Of a stretch of 64,000 nucleotides of DNA, positions 18,404 to 27,215 are shown one piece after another. The notes beneath the pieces were generated by a model. The model did not search any database. It saw only the letters and a program-made list of their open reading frames with translations, and had not been told where the DNA came from. Source of the DNA: a bacterium (lineage in GTDB: Bacteria > Bdellovibrionota_B > Oligoflexia > Silvanigrellales > Silvanigrellaceae); contig RGDM01000002.1 in assembly GCA_009918675.1 (NCBI GenBank), positions 1 to 64,000 on the forward strand, given 5' to 3'. The number at the start of each line of letters is the position of its first letter. The stretch's first letter is position 1. Position numbers and translations under genes: made by a program.

Positions 18404-21112
18404 TCACTCGGCCGCAGCGGATTCTCCCTTGGTAGACTTCTTCACCACCTTTGCCTTGGTGATCGGCTTTTTGCTCCGAGCCTTTGGTTTTTCGTCCTCA
18501 CCAAGCAGCTTCTTCCGGGATTCGAACTTAAACTCAAAATTACCATTTGGCTTCAAATGCAGCGTGGCCGCAAATGGACGACCCTTTTTCGATTTGAAAT
18601 CAGTGATTGCTGAAGTCGATCCGGTAATAACGAATGAACGGAATTCATCTCGCGAAACTGGGTGACCACAGAGCGTCTTAGGCATGCGCGCCATCAGTTT
18701 CTTGGGTTTCTTGGCAGAAACTTTGCGGGCGGTTGTTGGAGTCTTTGTTGACTTCTTGCGGGTCGTTTTCTTTTCTTTACCAGCGTCTTCAGACACTGGT
18801 GGCGCATCTTCAATCGAGCCGAATTCGCACATGTAGGCGGTTTCGGTTTCAATCAATCGACCAGGGAGTGCAAGGAAAGTCTGTGGAAGATTCTCTTCAT
18901 GCAGGACCTTAATCTCAGCACCGGGAAGAGCTTCCATAGGGTTGCCATTTTCATCGGAAAAAACAACTCCCTTTTCAGTCGCAGTCAGAAAACTTGAATA
19001 GGAAGATCCGCTGAGAGTGGAAAACTCAACAGGTCCAACAATTTTGTGACTGAGAAGATCAGCAACTAAACTACGGTCCAAATAGCGCTGATTTTTTTCT
19101 TTCCAGATAATGAAATTACAATCTTCTTTTTGATTGCATTTGTAGCCCCAGAACGACTCATAGACCGTTCCCTTTTTGCACGCTGGGCACTGTCCCAAAG
19201 CAGGCTCTTTTGCATAGAGCTCTTCGTAATCAAAGCCTCGCGTCTTTTCGACGATCTCACTTGTGTATTTGGCCATTTCCTTCATGAAATCGCGACGGCT
19301 CTTGGCTCCGCGTTCCATCTGTTTCAAAGAAAATTCCATCTCACCTGTGAGCTCGACACTTGCCAATCCATCCACCGGAACGCGGTTCAGAACATCGAGC
19401 AAACGCATCCCTTTGCTCGTTGCGCGTAGCGCTTTACCATTGCGAGCAACGTATTCTTTGCCAATCAAGTTTTCGATAATATCAGCGCGTGTCGCAGGTG
19501 TGCCAATTCCTTTATCGCGCAGAGCATCGGCAATATCTTCGTCTTCCACGGTTCGGCCGCAGTGCTCCATCAAACTCAACAACTTCGCTTCTGATAGCCG
19601 CGGTGGCGGCTTGGTCGCATTTTCTTGAGAATCGAGACCTTCTGTTTTCACACGCACCGTGGCGTTGGGATCCGTTGGGTGTAACTTCGGCAGGCTCGAT
19701 TCATCTTCAGTATCTTTGCCGTACACTTCTCGCCAGCCTTGCTCTTGCAGGTCAGAGACGCGAGTGCGGAAATGATTGTCGGAAATTTTCGTAATTCGTT
19801 CTACTTTTGCCCAAACTGCCGGAGGCATGAAGGCCGCAAGAAAACGTTTTACGACGAGATCAAAAATCCGCTGATCATCTCCCTCGAGTGCCGACGACGG
19901 AATTTCCCCGGTCGGAATAATCGCAAAGTGATCAGAGATTCCCTTGTTGTTAAACACGCGATCTTTGTTCAACAAACCGCGCGCTAAAATGCGCCGACTC
20001 ACACCCGCGACATCAAGCTTTGAATCGCCGTATTTGCGCATGATTCCGAGCACATTTTCAACGTAGTCCTCAGGAAGATTCTTTGAGTCGGTACGCGGGT
20101 AGGTGAGAATCTTGTGTTTTTCATAAAGCCGCTGAGCGGCTTGCAACGTTCGACTCGCGGGCATACCAAAACGGCGATTGGCCTCGCGCTGAAGCGTGGT
20201 CAAATCAAACATTTGTGGGGCGATTTCTTTTGATTCTTTGCGTATTTCTGACGCGCTTGCATTGTTCTTGTTACTTTGCAGATCAGCCAAAATCTTATCG
20301 AGCTGTGCGCGAGAAAAAATGCGATCATCTTTTTCACGGATAGCTGCATCTTCCTCATCTGCCACTGGCTTTTTGAATGTTGGGTCGAACCATTGCCCGG
20401 AGTACTCGTGAGTGTCCGTGGAAAAGCGACCTTCAATAGTCCAAAAGGGTTCAGGGCGGTGTTTGAGAATTTCTGCTTCACGCCTCACAACCAAGGCAAG
20501 GGTCGGCGTTTGCACGCGGCCAACACTCCAGCTCACACCTTTTTGTGCCTTTGGCTTCAATCGACGTGTCACGGCGCGGGTCGCATTCATGCCAATGAGC
20601 CAATCACTCTCTGCGCGGCAGCGCGCCGCATCGCTCAGATGGTCAAAGTCTTTACCCTCTCGGAGCCCTTTGAACTCCTTGCGAATTGCATCGTGGGTCA
20701 TACTTTGCAACCAAAGACGACGGATGGGTTTCTTCACGCCGGAGAAATCGTAAAGCTCGCGAAAGATAAGTTCACCTTCACGGCCAGCATCGCATGCGTT
20801 GATAAGACCAACAACACCCTGCCGATTTGCCAATGACTTGATGACATCAAGACGCTCCTTTTGACCATCTTTAGGCTTGTATTCAAATCGCTCAGGAAGG
20901 ATTGGCAAATCTTGGAGCAACCAACGCTTGTATTTTGGATCCAGATCCTCTGGAGACAGCAATTCCAGCAAATGACCAACTGCCCACGTCATGTAATAGG
21001 AATCGCTCTCGTAGAAATCTGCCTTTTTTTCAAAGCCACCGAGAGCTTTCGCGATATCACCCGCAACGCTGGGCTTTTCTGTAATAACGAGCCATTTGCT
21101 GGATCCGCTCAT
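18404..21112 (-). CDS. topB: DNA topoisomerase III (type IA)
   Basis: 902 residues, longer than the ~650 of E. coli TopB. The Toprim domain starts at residue 7 (WLVITEKPSVAGDIAKALGG) with acidic metal motif DAGREGELIFRE. The active-site tyrosine is in LTYPRTDSKNLPEDY. The remaining type IA core (SVGRVQTPTLALVVRREAEI, DKGIGTPATRADIIENLI) is intact. After ~residue 640 there is a Cys4-type zinc ribbon (CPACKKG...YKCNQKEDC), a second conserved block near residues 800-860 (FRSFVITGSTSAITDFKSKK) and a Lys-rich tail. It relaxes and decatenates single-stranded regions during replication and recombination. The start overlaps the upstream lipoprotein stop (ATGA), so they share a transcript. A plasmid-borne origin is not suggested by the context. 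Confidence 0.93.
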   Translation of the reverse strand: MSGSSKWLVITEKPSVAGDIAKALGGFEKKADFYESDSYYMTWAVGHLLELLSPEDLDPKYKRWLLQDLPILPERFEYKPKDGQKERLDVIKSLANRQGVVGLINACDAGREGELIFRELYDFSGVKKPIRRLWLQSMTHDAIRKEFKGLREGKDFDHLSDAARCRAESDWLIGMNATRAVTRRLKPKAQKGVSWSVGRVQTPTLALVVRREAEILKHRPEPFWTIEGRFSTDTHEYSGQWFDPTFKKPVADEEDAAIREKDDRIFSRAQLDKILADLQSNKNNASASEIRKESKEIAPQMFDLTTLQREANRRFGMPASRTLQAAQRLYEKHKILTYPRTDSKNLPEDYVENVLGIMRKYGDSKLDVAGVSRRILARGLLNKDRVFNNKGISDHFAIIPTGEIPSSALEGDDQRIFDLVVKRFLAAFMPPAVWAKVERITKISDNHFRTRVSDLQEQGWREVYGKDTEDESSLPKLHPTDPNATVRVKTEGLDSQENATKPPPRLSEAKLLSLMEHCGRTVEDEDIADALRDKGIGTPATRADIIENLIGKEYVARNGKALRATSKGMRLLDVLNRVPVDGLASVELTGEMEFSLKQMERGAKSRRDFMKEMAKYTSEIVEKTRGFDYEELYAKEPALGQCPACKKGTVYESFWGYKCNQKEDCNFIIWKEKNQRYLDRSLVADLLSHKIVGPVEFSTLSGSSYSSFLTATEKGVVFSDENGNPMEALPGAEIKVLHEENLPQTFLALPGRLIETETAYMCEFGSIEDAPPVSEDAGKEKKTTRKKSTKTPTTARKVSAKKPKKLMARMPKTLCGHPVSRDEFRSFVITGSTSAITDFKSKKGRPFAATLHLKPNGNFEFKFESRKKLLGEDEKPKARSKKPITKAKVVKKSTKGESAAAE

Positions 21113-21756
21113 TCGTTGGTTCCTCGTTGAGAGCTGTTGCTCATGCGACTCCTCAAAACCTCACCAAGAGGGAGGACGTCGGCCCGACCGCTGAGTTTAA
21201 GAGACTCGGCCGTCATGGCAAGGACGTCGTCAAAAGGGAGCTGCTTGAGACGTAACAAAACGTATACGCTATAGCTTGAGCGCGGGCCATCGGGGGTCAG
21301 TTTCCGGATGGATTCCCAATAGATATCCTTAAGCTCAAGCTCGGGACAGGTGCGACTGTCGGACCACTTCCGGACGATGTCTTCAATCGTTTGCAACCCC
21401 TCAGGGCTCAAACCGGAGTGGTCAGGTTTTTCAGTCGTGCTCTTTCTTTGAACTTCAATCAAAGCCGTGTTCAATTCGTAACGCACCCGCTCAGCAATCA
21501 GCTGGCAATGCGAGGCAAGGGCAGCCGCTTGTGTTTGCCGGATTCCGAGATCGAGCCGGGTGAGCTCTGTTTTCTGATAAACAAACCATTTCTCGACAAC
21601 AGGCTCAACATCGAGATGCTTGTCCACCCATTGAGGACGGCCGAGCTCACTGCGTTCTAGGACAATCGAGTCAGGGGCAACGGGCGTGCTCACACAGCCC
21701 AGACAGGCTGCGGACAATACGAGAACCCATGCAAAACTTCGAGCAACACTCATCAT
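21109..21756 (-). CDS. Lipoprotein, LPP20-like
   Basis: 215 residues. Signal peptide with lipobox LGC at residue ~21, so anchored to a membrane by lipid. After it comes RPQWVDKHLD, then a helical region with AAALASHCQLIAERVRYEL and, near residue 150, DIYWESIRK, features resembling LPP20/LPP-type lipoproteins; this resemblance is weak. It sits between an inositol-phosphatase-family gene and topB with 4-base overlaps on both sides, so it is translated with them, although no functional link is evident. Confidence 0.75.
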   Translation of the reverse strand: MMSVARSFAWVLVLSAACLGCVSTPVAPDSIVLERSELGRPQWVDKHLDVEPVVEKWFVYQKTELTRLDLGIRQTQAAALASHCQLIAERVRYELNTALIEVQRKSTTEKPDHSGLSPEGLQTIEDIVRKWSDSRTCPELELKDIYWESIRKLTPDGPRSSYSVYVLLRLKQLPFDDVLAMTAESLKLSGRADVLPLGEVLRSRMSNSSQRGTNE

Positions 21757-22580
21757 CCGCCAACACTTCCCTTCAGAATCATCAGCACATCCTCCGCAGC
21801 CAACGGTTGACCTTGCGCATTGAGCGCATAGGCCACACTGCTCCCTCGTTCAAGCACGGCAGTTGCTGCGGTGCGGCTCCACGAGTGAATCGCGAACCCG
21901 GCCTCCGGGAGAATCACATGAAACGGTGCAACGTCCCAAATTTCAACCTTTGGATCGACAAAGGCACGCACCGACCCACGTAACAACATGTAGTAACCCA
22001 AAGCGTCGGGATATGTCCTGGCCTTAATCGAACCTGTATAAAAACTGTTCACAAGCTGACCAACATTTTCCATTGCAAACCGATAGGGATCAGCAGTTGC
22101 AACAAGTTCAATGGCATCTTGCCCAATACGCTCAGGCTGCGTGTAAGCGACATCGTTGATCCAAACACCCCGCCCGCGTTCGGCAGACATAACGATCCCA
22201 AGATCTGGCAAAGCGGCAAAACCAATGTGTGGAACTCCGTTTTTTAAAACGGCTAAAAGAGAAGAATAAAACGGAACACCATGAACAAAACTGAACGTTC
22301 CATCGATGGGGTCAAGGATCCAAGTCCACTCGTCAGCGCCGGATTGCGTGGCTCGAGGTAACTCTTCGCCTTCCTCCTCACCAATGATGCGATGATCAGG
22401 AAATACGCCACGAATCATCCGGCGAAGCTCTTTCTCGATGAAGAGGTCGGCTTCGGTCACCCAAGTTTTATCGCCCTTGCGGATGCGCCCAACCGGTCGA
22501 CTGCTGAAGTCCTGACAAAGAGCGACTGCACGCTGCATGCACTTTTTGGCAATTTCAAACACTTGAGCTTGGCTGGACAT
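21753..22580 (-). CDS. Inositol-monophosphatase-family phosphatase
   Basis: 275-residue Mg-dependent sugar phosphatase. Metal-binding motifs are all present: TEADLFIEKELRRMI, GEEEGEE, WILDPIDGTFSFVHG and EIWDVAP near residue 215. The family includes SuhB, CysQ and HisN-type histidinol-phosphate phosphatases, which are hard to separate by eye. The hisF/hisH pair 2 kb away makes a HisN role possible but not shown. The ATG at 22580 has GGGGAAA upstream. It is first in a three-gene operon with the lipoprotein and topB. Confidence 0.92.
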   Translation of the reverse strand: MSSQAQVFEIAKKCMQRAVALCQDFSSRPVGRIRKGDKTWVTEADLFIEKELRRMIRGVFPDHRIIGEEEGEELPRATQSGADEWTWILDPIDGTFSFVHGVPFYSSLLAVLKNGVPHIGFAALPDLGIVMSAERGRGVWINDVAYTQPERIGQDAIELVATADPYRFAMENVGQLVNSFYTGSIKARTYPDALGYYMLLRGSVRAFVDPKVEIWDVAPFHVILPEAGFAIHSWSRTAATAVLERGSSVAYALNAQGQPLAAEDVLMILKGSVGG

Positions 22581-22654
22581 CGCTGGTTTCCCCGATTAGG
22601 TTCACACCAACTTGCACGAACCCATAGACTCTCTGCAACTCCGGGACAGCAAAC

Positions 22655-23200
22655 ATGGATCTGACACTCCCTTTAGAAAGCCTTCGCTATCTGCAAACAA
22701 ACCAAGCATTCTTGGGGCGAGAGTTTTTAACTTGGCTTTGGTACCACACAGAATCTGGACGCCATGAAATCAATCTGGGCGAACTAGGAATCTACAAATT
22801 GTACGTTGATGACAGGCTTGTCTTGAGTTCTAGCTCCGGTTCGGCTCACGAGCAGGCTCTCAAGGGAGGCACCCCTGCCTATGCGGCCGAGGCGTTAGTT
22901 GCACTCCAATCAGGCAAACTTGTTCACGAAGCAAAATTCATTTTGCAGGACAATGAGCGGCAGTGGATGTGGAGCATGCGCGCCGACGATCTCGCCTTGC
23001 GCAGCGTTCGACTCCCAACGGTACAAGCTCCCGACGCATCGACTCACATGCAAGCGCGTATCGCCAATACTCAACTTCTCGTGGATGTGGTGGAGACACT
23101 CTTCAAGATGTATCTTGACATCCGTATGTCATCCAACTTCACCGAAGAACTGCGCAAGATCCAGGACTGGATGACGAGCAAGCACACTCATGTTGGCTAA
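22655..23200 (+). CDS. RdgC-like protein
   Basis: 181 residues with no signal peptide. The opening part contains FLGREFLTWLWYHTE, which resembles the C-terminal part of RdgC-type recombination-associated proteins, and the rest (EALVALQSGKLVHEAKFIL, FTEELRKIQDWM) fits the same pattern. RdgC is a DNA-binding ring protein that limits RecA. At 181 residues it is much shorter than E. coli RdgC (~300), so it would be a one-domain relative. I am confident of the gene and only moderately of the family. It is divergent from the phosphatase gene, 74 bases away. Confidence 0.62.
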   Translation: MDLTLPLESLRYLQTNQAFLGREFLTWLWYHTESGRHEINLGELGIYKLYVDDRLVLSSSSGSAHEQALKGGTPAYAAEALVALQSGKLVHEAKFILQDNERQWMWSMRADDLALRSVRLPTVQAPDASTHMQARIANTQLLVDVVETLFKMYLDIRMSSNFTEELRKIQDWMTSKHTHVG

Positions 23201-23229
23201 CACCCATTGAGACGAGGGAGAGTCCAAAC

Positions 23230-24513
23230 GTGTCTCGTCAACCAACACTTGTATTTCTTTTGGCCATTCATTTTCTCGCAATCTGCGCAACCGCTCTGCC
23301 AAGTCTATCATTTGCATACCCAGTCATTTTGAATTCAAGTCAATTTGCGACACTTCTGGGAACTCCACGCAATCAGCTGATCGCCCTCAAGATGGAAGCA
23401 TCGGTTGCGAAACGAGTCGCACTCCAGATCGACGAAGTTGAAGATGATGCAGCTCTCGTGCTGAGATATCCTTATGAAGTGAGAAAAATTCGGGAAAACC
23501 TGCCACACCCGCAAAAAAACGACCCATTTGCAGGACGACTGCAAAATGTTCACCGCCTTGTTGTCGATGATCGCGACTTCTCAGCATGCACCGACGATTG
23601 TCAAAAAAACTTTTTGAGCTCGATGAAAAGTGTTTGCGAATCAGGAGCAGCAACTCCGCTGATAAAAATTTCGCTTGCAGACAGCCAAAAGTCTTTATTC
23701 CTCGCGAACTGTCCTGCTCCGGTTTCCGAGCTTCCTGCGCGCAATATCAAATACGATTCAGCCACCCTCAAAATCACGACTCCGAGCTACGAATACAGCC
23801 AGCGTTCGGACAAAAACATTTTCTTCAACGAAATTAGAGTTGCGAATCAGACAAGGCCATTACTTTCGAAAAGTGAGTTAAAAGCTTATCTAAAGCCAAA
23901 ATATTTATTCAACATGAAGTTCAAAGATGATGACCTTATTTCGCAAATCACCAGCCTCTCGCGCGGACAGCAAAGCCTTGGCGTCGAGATCGCCGTTGCC
24001 CTGAACTTGCTCGCGATGAAAATCAACACACAGATTTGTTGCGATGTTTCGTTCTATGAGGATGCACTTTATTTTCCGGTTGTCCTTGATCTTCCCTTTT
24101 CAGGAAACTCATTTGCCAAAGGCAGTGGCCTTTTCTTCGGTTTCACTACGGACACTGAGTCCAATGTTCAAACCGAATTCATTCCTGCGAAATCAGCAGA
24201 CGCAAGCGATGCGATTTTAATCAAACAGGATAAGAATCTTGTCGCATTGGGAATGCGCAACCCAAACCGCAAGCTTCCCGCAGTGGTTCGCCCAAAGGTT
24301 GTTTCTGCAAAAGAGATGGAAGACATCAAGTTCATGCCTGTTCAGAGCCGGGCGGGAATATATTATGACATTCAAAACGCCAAAGAGGGCTTTCAGCACT
24401 TCATGGTGTGGATGCTCTTTGGCAACGAGCAAGATCGCGCGAAACTGATCGACTATGCGCAAAATGGTCCGCGCATCAAAATTGAACGCATCACCAATCC
24501 AAGCGAACACTAA
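23230..24513 (+). CDS. Secreted protein of unknown function
   Basis: 427 residues from a GTG at 23230, with GAGGGAG about 9 bases upstream. A signal peptide spans residues ~5-29 (VFLLAIHFLAICATALPSLS), so it is exported. The mature part has six or so cysteines that may form disulfides (CTDDCQKNF, SVC, CPAP, CC) and an overall soluble mixed alpha/beta character. It lies 29 bases after the RdgC-like gene in the same direction. Its 3' end overlaps the convergent hisF by 23 bases. No family is recognised. Confidence 0.75.
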   Translation: MSRQPTLVFLLAIHFLAICATALPSLSFAYPVILNSSQFATLLGTPRNQLIALKMEASVAKRVALQIDEVEDDAALVLRYPYEVRKIRENLPHPQKNDPFAGRLQNVHRLVVDDRDFSACTDDCQKNFLSSMKSVCESGAATPLIKISLADSQKSLFLANCPAPVSELPARNIKYDSATLKITTPSYEYSQRSDKNIFFNEIRVANQTRPLLSKSELKAYLKPKYLFNMKFKDDDLISQITSLSRGQQSLGVEIAVALNLLAMKINTQICCDVSFYEDALYFPVVLDLPFSGNSFAKGSGLFFGFTTDTESNVQTEFIPAKSADASDAILIKQDKNLVALGMRNPNRKLPAVVRPKVVSAKEMEDIKFMPVQSRAGIYYDIQNAKEGFQHFMVWMLFGNEQDRAKLIDYAQNGPRIKIERITNPSEH

Positions 24514-25258
24514 GACCACGCTTGGACATTTGATTTTTCAATTCACAGATCGTCACCTCTCCTGAATGAACAATACTTGCAACCAATGCGGCATCAGCAC
24601 CTGACACACATGCATCGATGATATGTTCAGCACATCCAGCGCCACCGGACATAATGACCGGAATTTGCGCATGCGCCTTGATTAATTTGAGTATTTCAAG
24701 ATCGTATCCCGAACGCTTGCCATCTTGATCGATACTATTCACGCACAATTCACCAACTCCAAAAGGAATTGCAAAATCTAGCCAATTCATCATGTCCCAT
24801 TCAGTCGCCGAGCGACCCCCATGAATAAACAAGCGGTAGCCACTTGGACAAGATGCATCTTTGAGAACATCAAGACTCAAGACAACCGCTTGAACACCAA
24901 AATGGTCGGCAATCTCGCGAATGAGCTGCGGCTTCTTCGGAGCAATTGAGTTCAGTGAAATCTTTTCAGCACCGCTCAAAATGCAGCGCGCCGCGTCAGT
25001 GAATTCGCGCACACCACCACCAATGCAAATCGGCACAAAACTCTTCGCCGCAATGGCCTCAATCGTTGCATAATCAGGAGGTCGTCCCTGCGCACTTGCG
25101 CTAATGTCGTAAATTACGATTTCATCAGCACCGTTGTCACTATAATAACAAGACAGTTCAACTGGGTCGCCGACATCGACATTATTCTTAAATTCAATTC
25201 CCTTGGTCACACGTCCTTCATTGATATCAAGACAAGGAATGATTCTCTTTTTGAGCAT
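24491..25258 (-). CDS. hisF: Imidazole glycerol phosphate synthase cyclase subunit HisF
   Basis: 255-residue TIM barrel. The catalytic aspartates are in place: CLDINEGRVTKG near residue 11 and VLSLDV near 130. The phosphate-binding loops CIGGGVR and MSGGAG, and GADAALVASIVHSGE, match HisF closely. It converts PRFAR plus ammonia to IGP and AICAR. The ATG at 25258 shares a base with the HisH stop (TAATG) and GGAGGAA lies 7 bases upstream, so the two subunits are translationally coupled. No other his gene is visible here, so a role in making an acetamidino sugar, as for the HisF2/HisH2 pairs of some LPS loci, cannot be excluded. Confidence 0.93.
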   Translation of the reverse strand: MLKKRIIPCLDINEGRVTKGIEFKNNVDVGDPVELSCYYSDNGADEIVIYDISASAQGRPPDYATIEAIAAKSFVPICIGGGVREFTDAARCILSGAEKISLNSIAPKKPQLIREIADHFGVQAVVLSLDVLKDASCPSGYRLFIHGGRSATEWDMMNWLDFAIPFGVGELCVNSIDQDGKRSGYDLEILKLIKAHAQIPVIMSGGAGCAEHIIDACVSGADAALVASIVHSGEVTICELKNQMSKRGLSVRLDW

Positions 25259-25905
25259 TAGACATTCCTCCAACGCAAGAAATTTTCAATGAACTGCAAA
25301 CCAACACGCCCACTTTTCTCGATATGACACTGCGCTCCCCAGATATTCTGACGAGACACGAGGGCCGCAAAATTTTGTCCGCCGTAAGATGTTTCGCCAA
25401 GAACAAATTCAGGGAGAGTGGGCATTTCTTTTCCAACAAATGCCGCGTATGAGTGAACAAAGTAGAAATTGGCATCTTGTGACAAATTTCTTTGTGCACA
25501 AACGAAATTGTCATGTGAAGAATTCCATACGATTGAATTCCAACCCATGTGCGGAACAGGCTCTTTGCATCTGAACTTTTCAACTCGAAAAGGAAGCAAA
25601 CCTAGGCACTCAGTATCTCCCTCTTCAGACCATTCACCCAAGACCTGCATGCCAACGCAAATTCCCAACAACGGACGTCCATTCTTGGCAAATTCTTTAA
25701 GTGGCTCCGCGAGATTTCGCGTTGTCAGTTCGCGCATTGCCTGCTTCGCAGTTCCAACTCCGGGAAAAATGAGGCGCGAAACATGAAAAAGCTCTTCGGC
25801 AGTTCGGATCGCTTTTGCTTCTACATTTAGAGCAGCAATGGCACGCTGAACAGAGCCAAAATTACCCGCTCCATAATCAAGAATTCCAACGATTTCAGAA
25901 CTCAT
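25258..25905 (-). CDS. hisH: Imidazole glycerol phosphate synthase glutaminase subunit HisH
   Basis: 215-residue class I glutamine amidotransferase that supplies ammonia to HisF. The triad is visible: nucleophile Cys in GICVGMQ, and His and Glu in CHIEKSG. The HisH signatures DYGAGNFGSVQRA and PHMGWNS are present. CHIEKS differs from the usual FHPEKS, but His and Glu stay. The start is placed at MSSEIV (25905) to match the family N-terminus; a frame extending 16 codons further upstream adds a non-conserved leader. It lies 48 bases after rlmM. Confidence 0.92.
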   Translation of the reverse strand: MSSEIVGILDYGAGNFGSVQRAIAALNVEAKAIRTAEELFHVSRLIFPGVGTAKQAMRELTTRNLAEPLKEFAKNGRPLLGICVGMQVLGEWSEEGDTECLGLLPFRVEKFRCKEPVPHMGWNSIVWNSSHDNFVCAQRNLSQDANFYFVHSYAAFVGKEMPTLPEFVLGETSYGGQNFAALVSRQNIWGAQCHIEKSGRVGLQFIENFLRWRNV

Positions 25906-25953
25906 AAATAATCTTTCAGAGTAGGCATTGAAAAATGCAGCTGAGAACTTCAA

Positions 25954-27045
25954 TTACGAATGCGGCCCAAGATAAACAGTGACTTCTTCGCGATCATGAT
26001 AAAGGTGTTTCATGACGAGTCGGTGCGGACGACCCATTTTCTTGAGTTCCTCTTCCATCACAAGGCGAATTTCTTGAACTTCCGCCCAACGTTTTTTCAT
26101 CGGCAATTTCAGATTAAAAATCATCCGACGTGCAGATTGGCTTTGCCACCAGCGCAGCGCGAGTTCTGCAATCCGTTTGGGTTGCTCGACCATGTCGCAC
26201 ACCATCCAATCGACCGGTCGCTGTGGTGCGAACTTGAAACCATCAACGCGCAGGTGTTCGACAAGCCCACTGTCCATCAGACGCTCATCCATAGATCCAT
26301 TGTCAACCGCAGACGTGCGAATGCCGCGCCGGACAAACTGATACGTCCATCCCCCCGGGCATGCACCTAGGTCGACAGCCCGGCGTGAAGGTGCAAGCGC
26401 TGATGCCCGTTCGTCTTCACTCAAAAAACTCAGGAACGCTTCCTCAAGCTTGAGAGTCGAGCGGCTTGGCGCATCGGAAGGAAAGCGCAAGCGTGCGATG
26501 CCACGCGGCCAAGGGCTATTGTAGCGACGTAATGAAACACCAACATAAACTTGCGCATAATCCACAAAAAAGACGTGCAAGCAGCGTGCTTGAGGCTCAA
26601 CAGCCTGAGAGTCTTCCCAGAGTTCCACAGGGATTTGCGATTTGCTCAGAGCAGAGCGGAGGGGTTTCGAAAATGACTTGCAGAATGCCGACAATTCGCG
26701 CCCAGATTCACCATCCGAGGACTCGACTAGCATAAAGTTTGGTTTAAGAGATTTTGGCCACGACTTGATGTGTTCAAGAATGGGTGAAACCCGATCGGTT
26801 TCCGGAACCTGCATCACTCCAGCGGGCAGAAAAAACACACTGCGAGCGAAAATGAGCGCGCTCCACTGAAATTTTTCAAAGCCGTTCTCTGACACAGATT
26901 CATTGAAATGAAAGACGCAAAATCCGCTTTCAGGCTTTGTTTGCGGGTAGCCGGTGAGTCCCAGCTGAGTTGCGCGTTCGCTTAATTCTGCGGCACATTC
27001 TTTTTCAAATCCGGGACGGCAAGTCGCCAGCAGTGCGCGCAGCAT
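25954..27045 (-). CDS. rlmM: 23S rRNA 2'-O-ribose methyltransferase RlmM
   Basis: 363 residues, close to the E. coli protein (366). The N-terminal THUMP-like region begins LRALLATCRPGFEKECAAEL. The Rossmann methyltransferase part has SAM-binding DLGACPGGWTYQFVRRG (~residue 240), VCDMVEQPKRIAEL, and catalytic-Lys segment FNLKLPMKKRW. It methylates C2498 in the peptidyl-transferase centre. The ATG at 27045 has GGAGGAA 7 bases upstream; an open frame 15 codons further up lacks support. It is divergent from parA. Confidence 0.93.
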   Translation of the reverse strand: MLRALLATCRPGFEKECAAELSERATQLGLTGYPQTKPESGFCVFHFNESVSENGFEKFQWSALIFARSVFFLPAGVMQVPETDRVSPILEHIKSWPKSLKPNFMLVESSDGESGRELSAFCKSFSKPLRSALSKSQIPVELWEDSQAVEPQARCLHVFFVDYAQVYVGVSLRRYNSPWPRGIARLRFPSDAPSRSTLKLEEAFLSFLSEDERASALAPSRRAVDLGACPGGWTYQFVRRGIRTSAVDNGSMDERLMDSGLVEHLRVDGFKFAPQRPVDWMVCDMVEQPKRIAELALRWWQSQSARRMIFNLKLPMKKRWAEVQEIRLVMEEELKKMGRPHRLVMKHLYHDREEVTVYLGPHS

Positions 27046-27061
27046 TCGGGTTTCCTCCAGG

Positions 27062-27153
27062 GCGTCAAAAGCATGACGCTTCCCCCGCAAAAGTCATCAA
27101 ATTCTCGTCAGTTGCGCCCTCCAGAGGCGGCAAATTCTGCCGTTCTGCGGCAG
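27062..27153. promoter_or_regulatory. Inverted repeats between rlmM and parA
   Basis: In the 170-base divergent gap there are GCGTCA / TGACGC (27062-27067 and 27074-27079) and two overlapping hairpins built from one motif: CGGCA (27128-27132) pairs with TGCCG (27138-27142), while CTGCCG (27137-27142) pairs with CGGCAG (27148-27153). The two hairpins exclude each other. The elements could be operator, parS-like or leader structures for parA; none is proven. Confidence 0.35.
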
Positions 27154-27215
27154 ACTGTTGGTGCGAGTGAAATCGCGTTCGAATTCCACGCCAACCTGTT
27201 GGATAGGAGTCACCC

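Noticed and set aside
22655..23200. Full-length RdgC
   Set aside because: The protein is only 181 residues and matches only part of the RdgC pattern; kept as RdgC-like.
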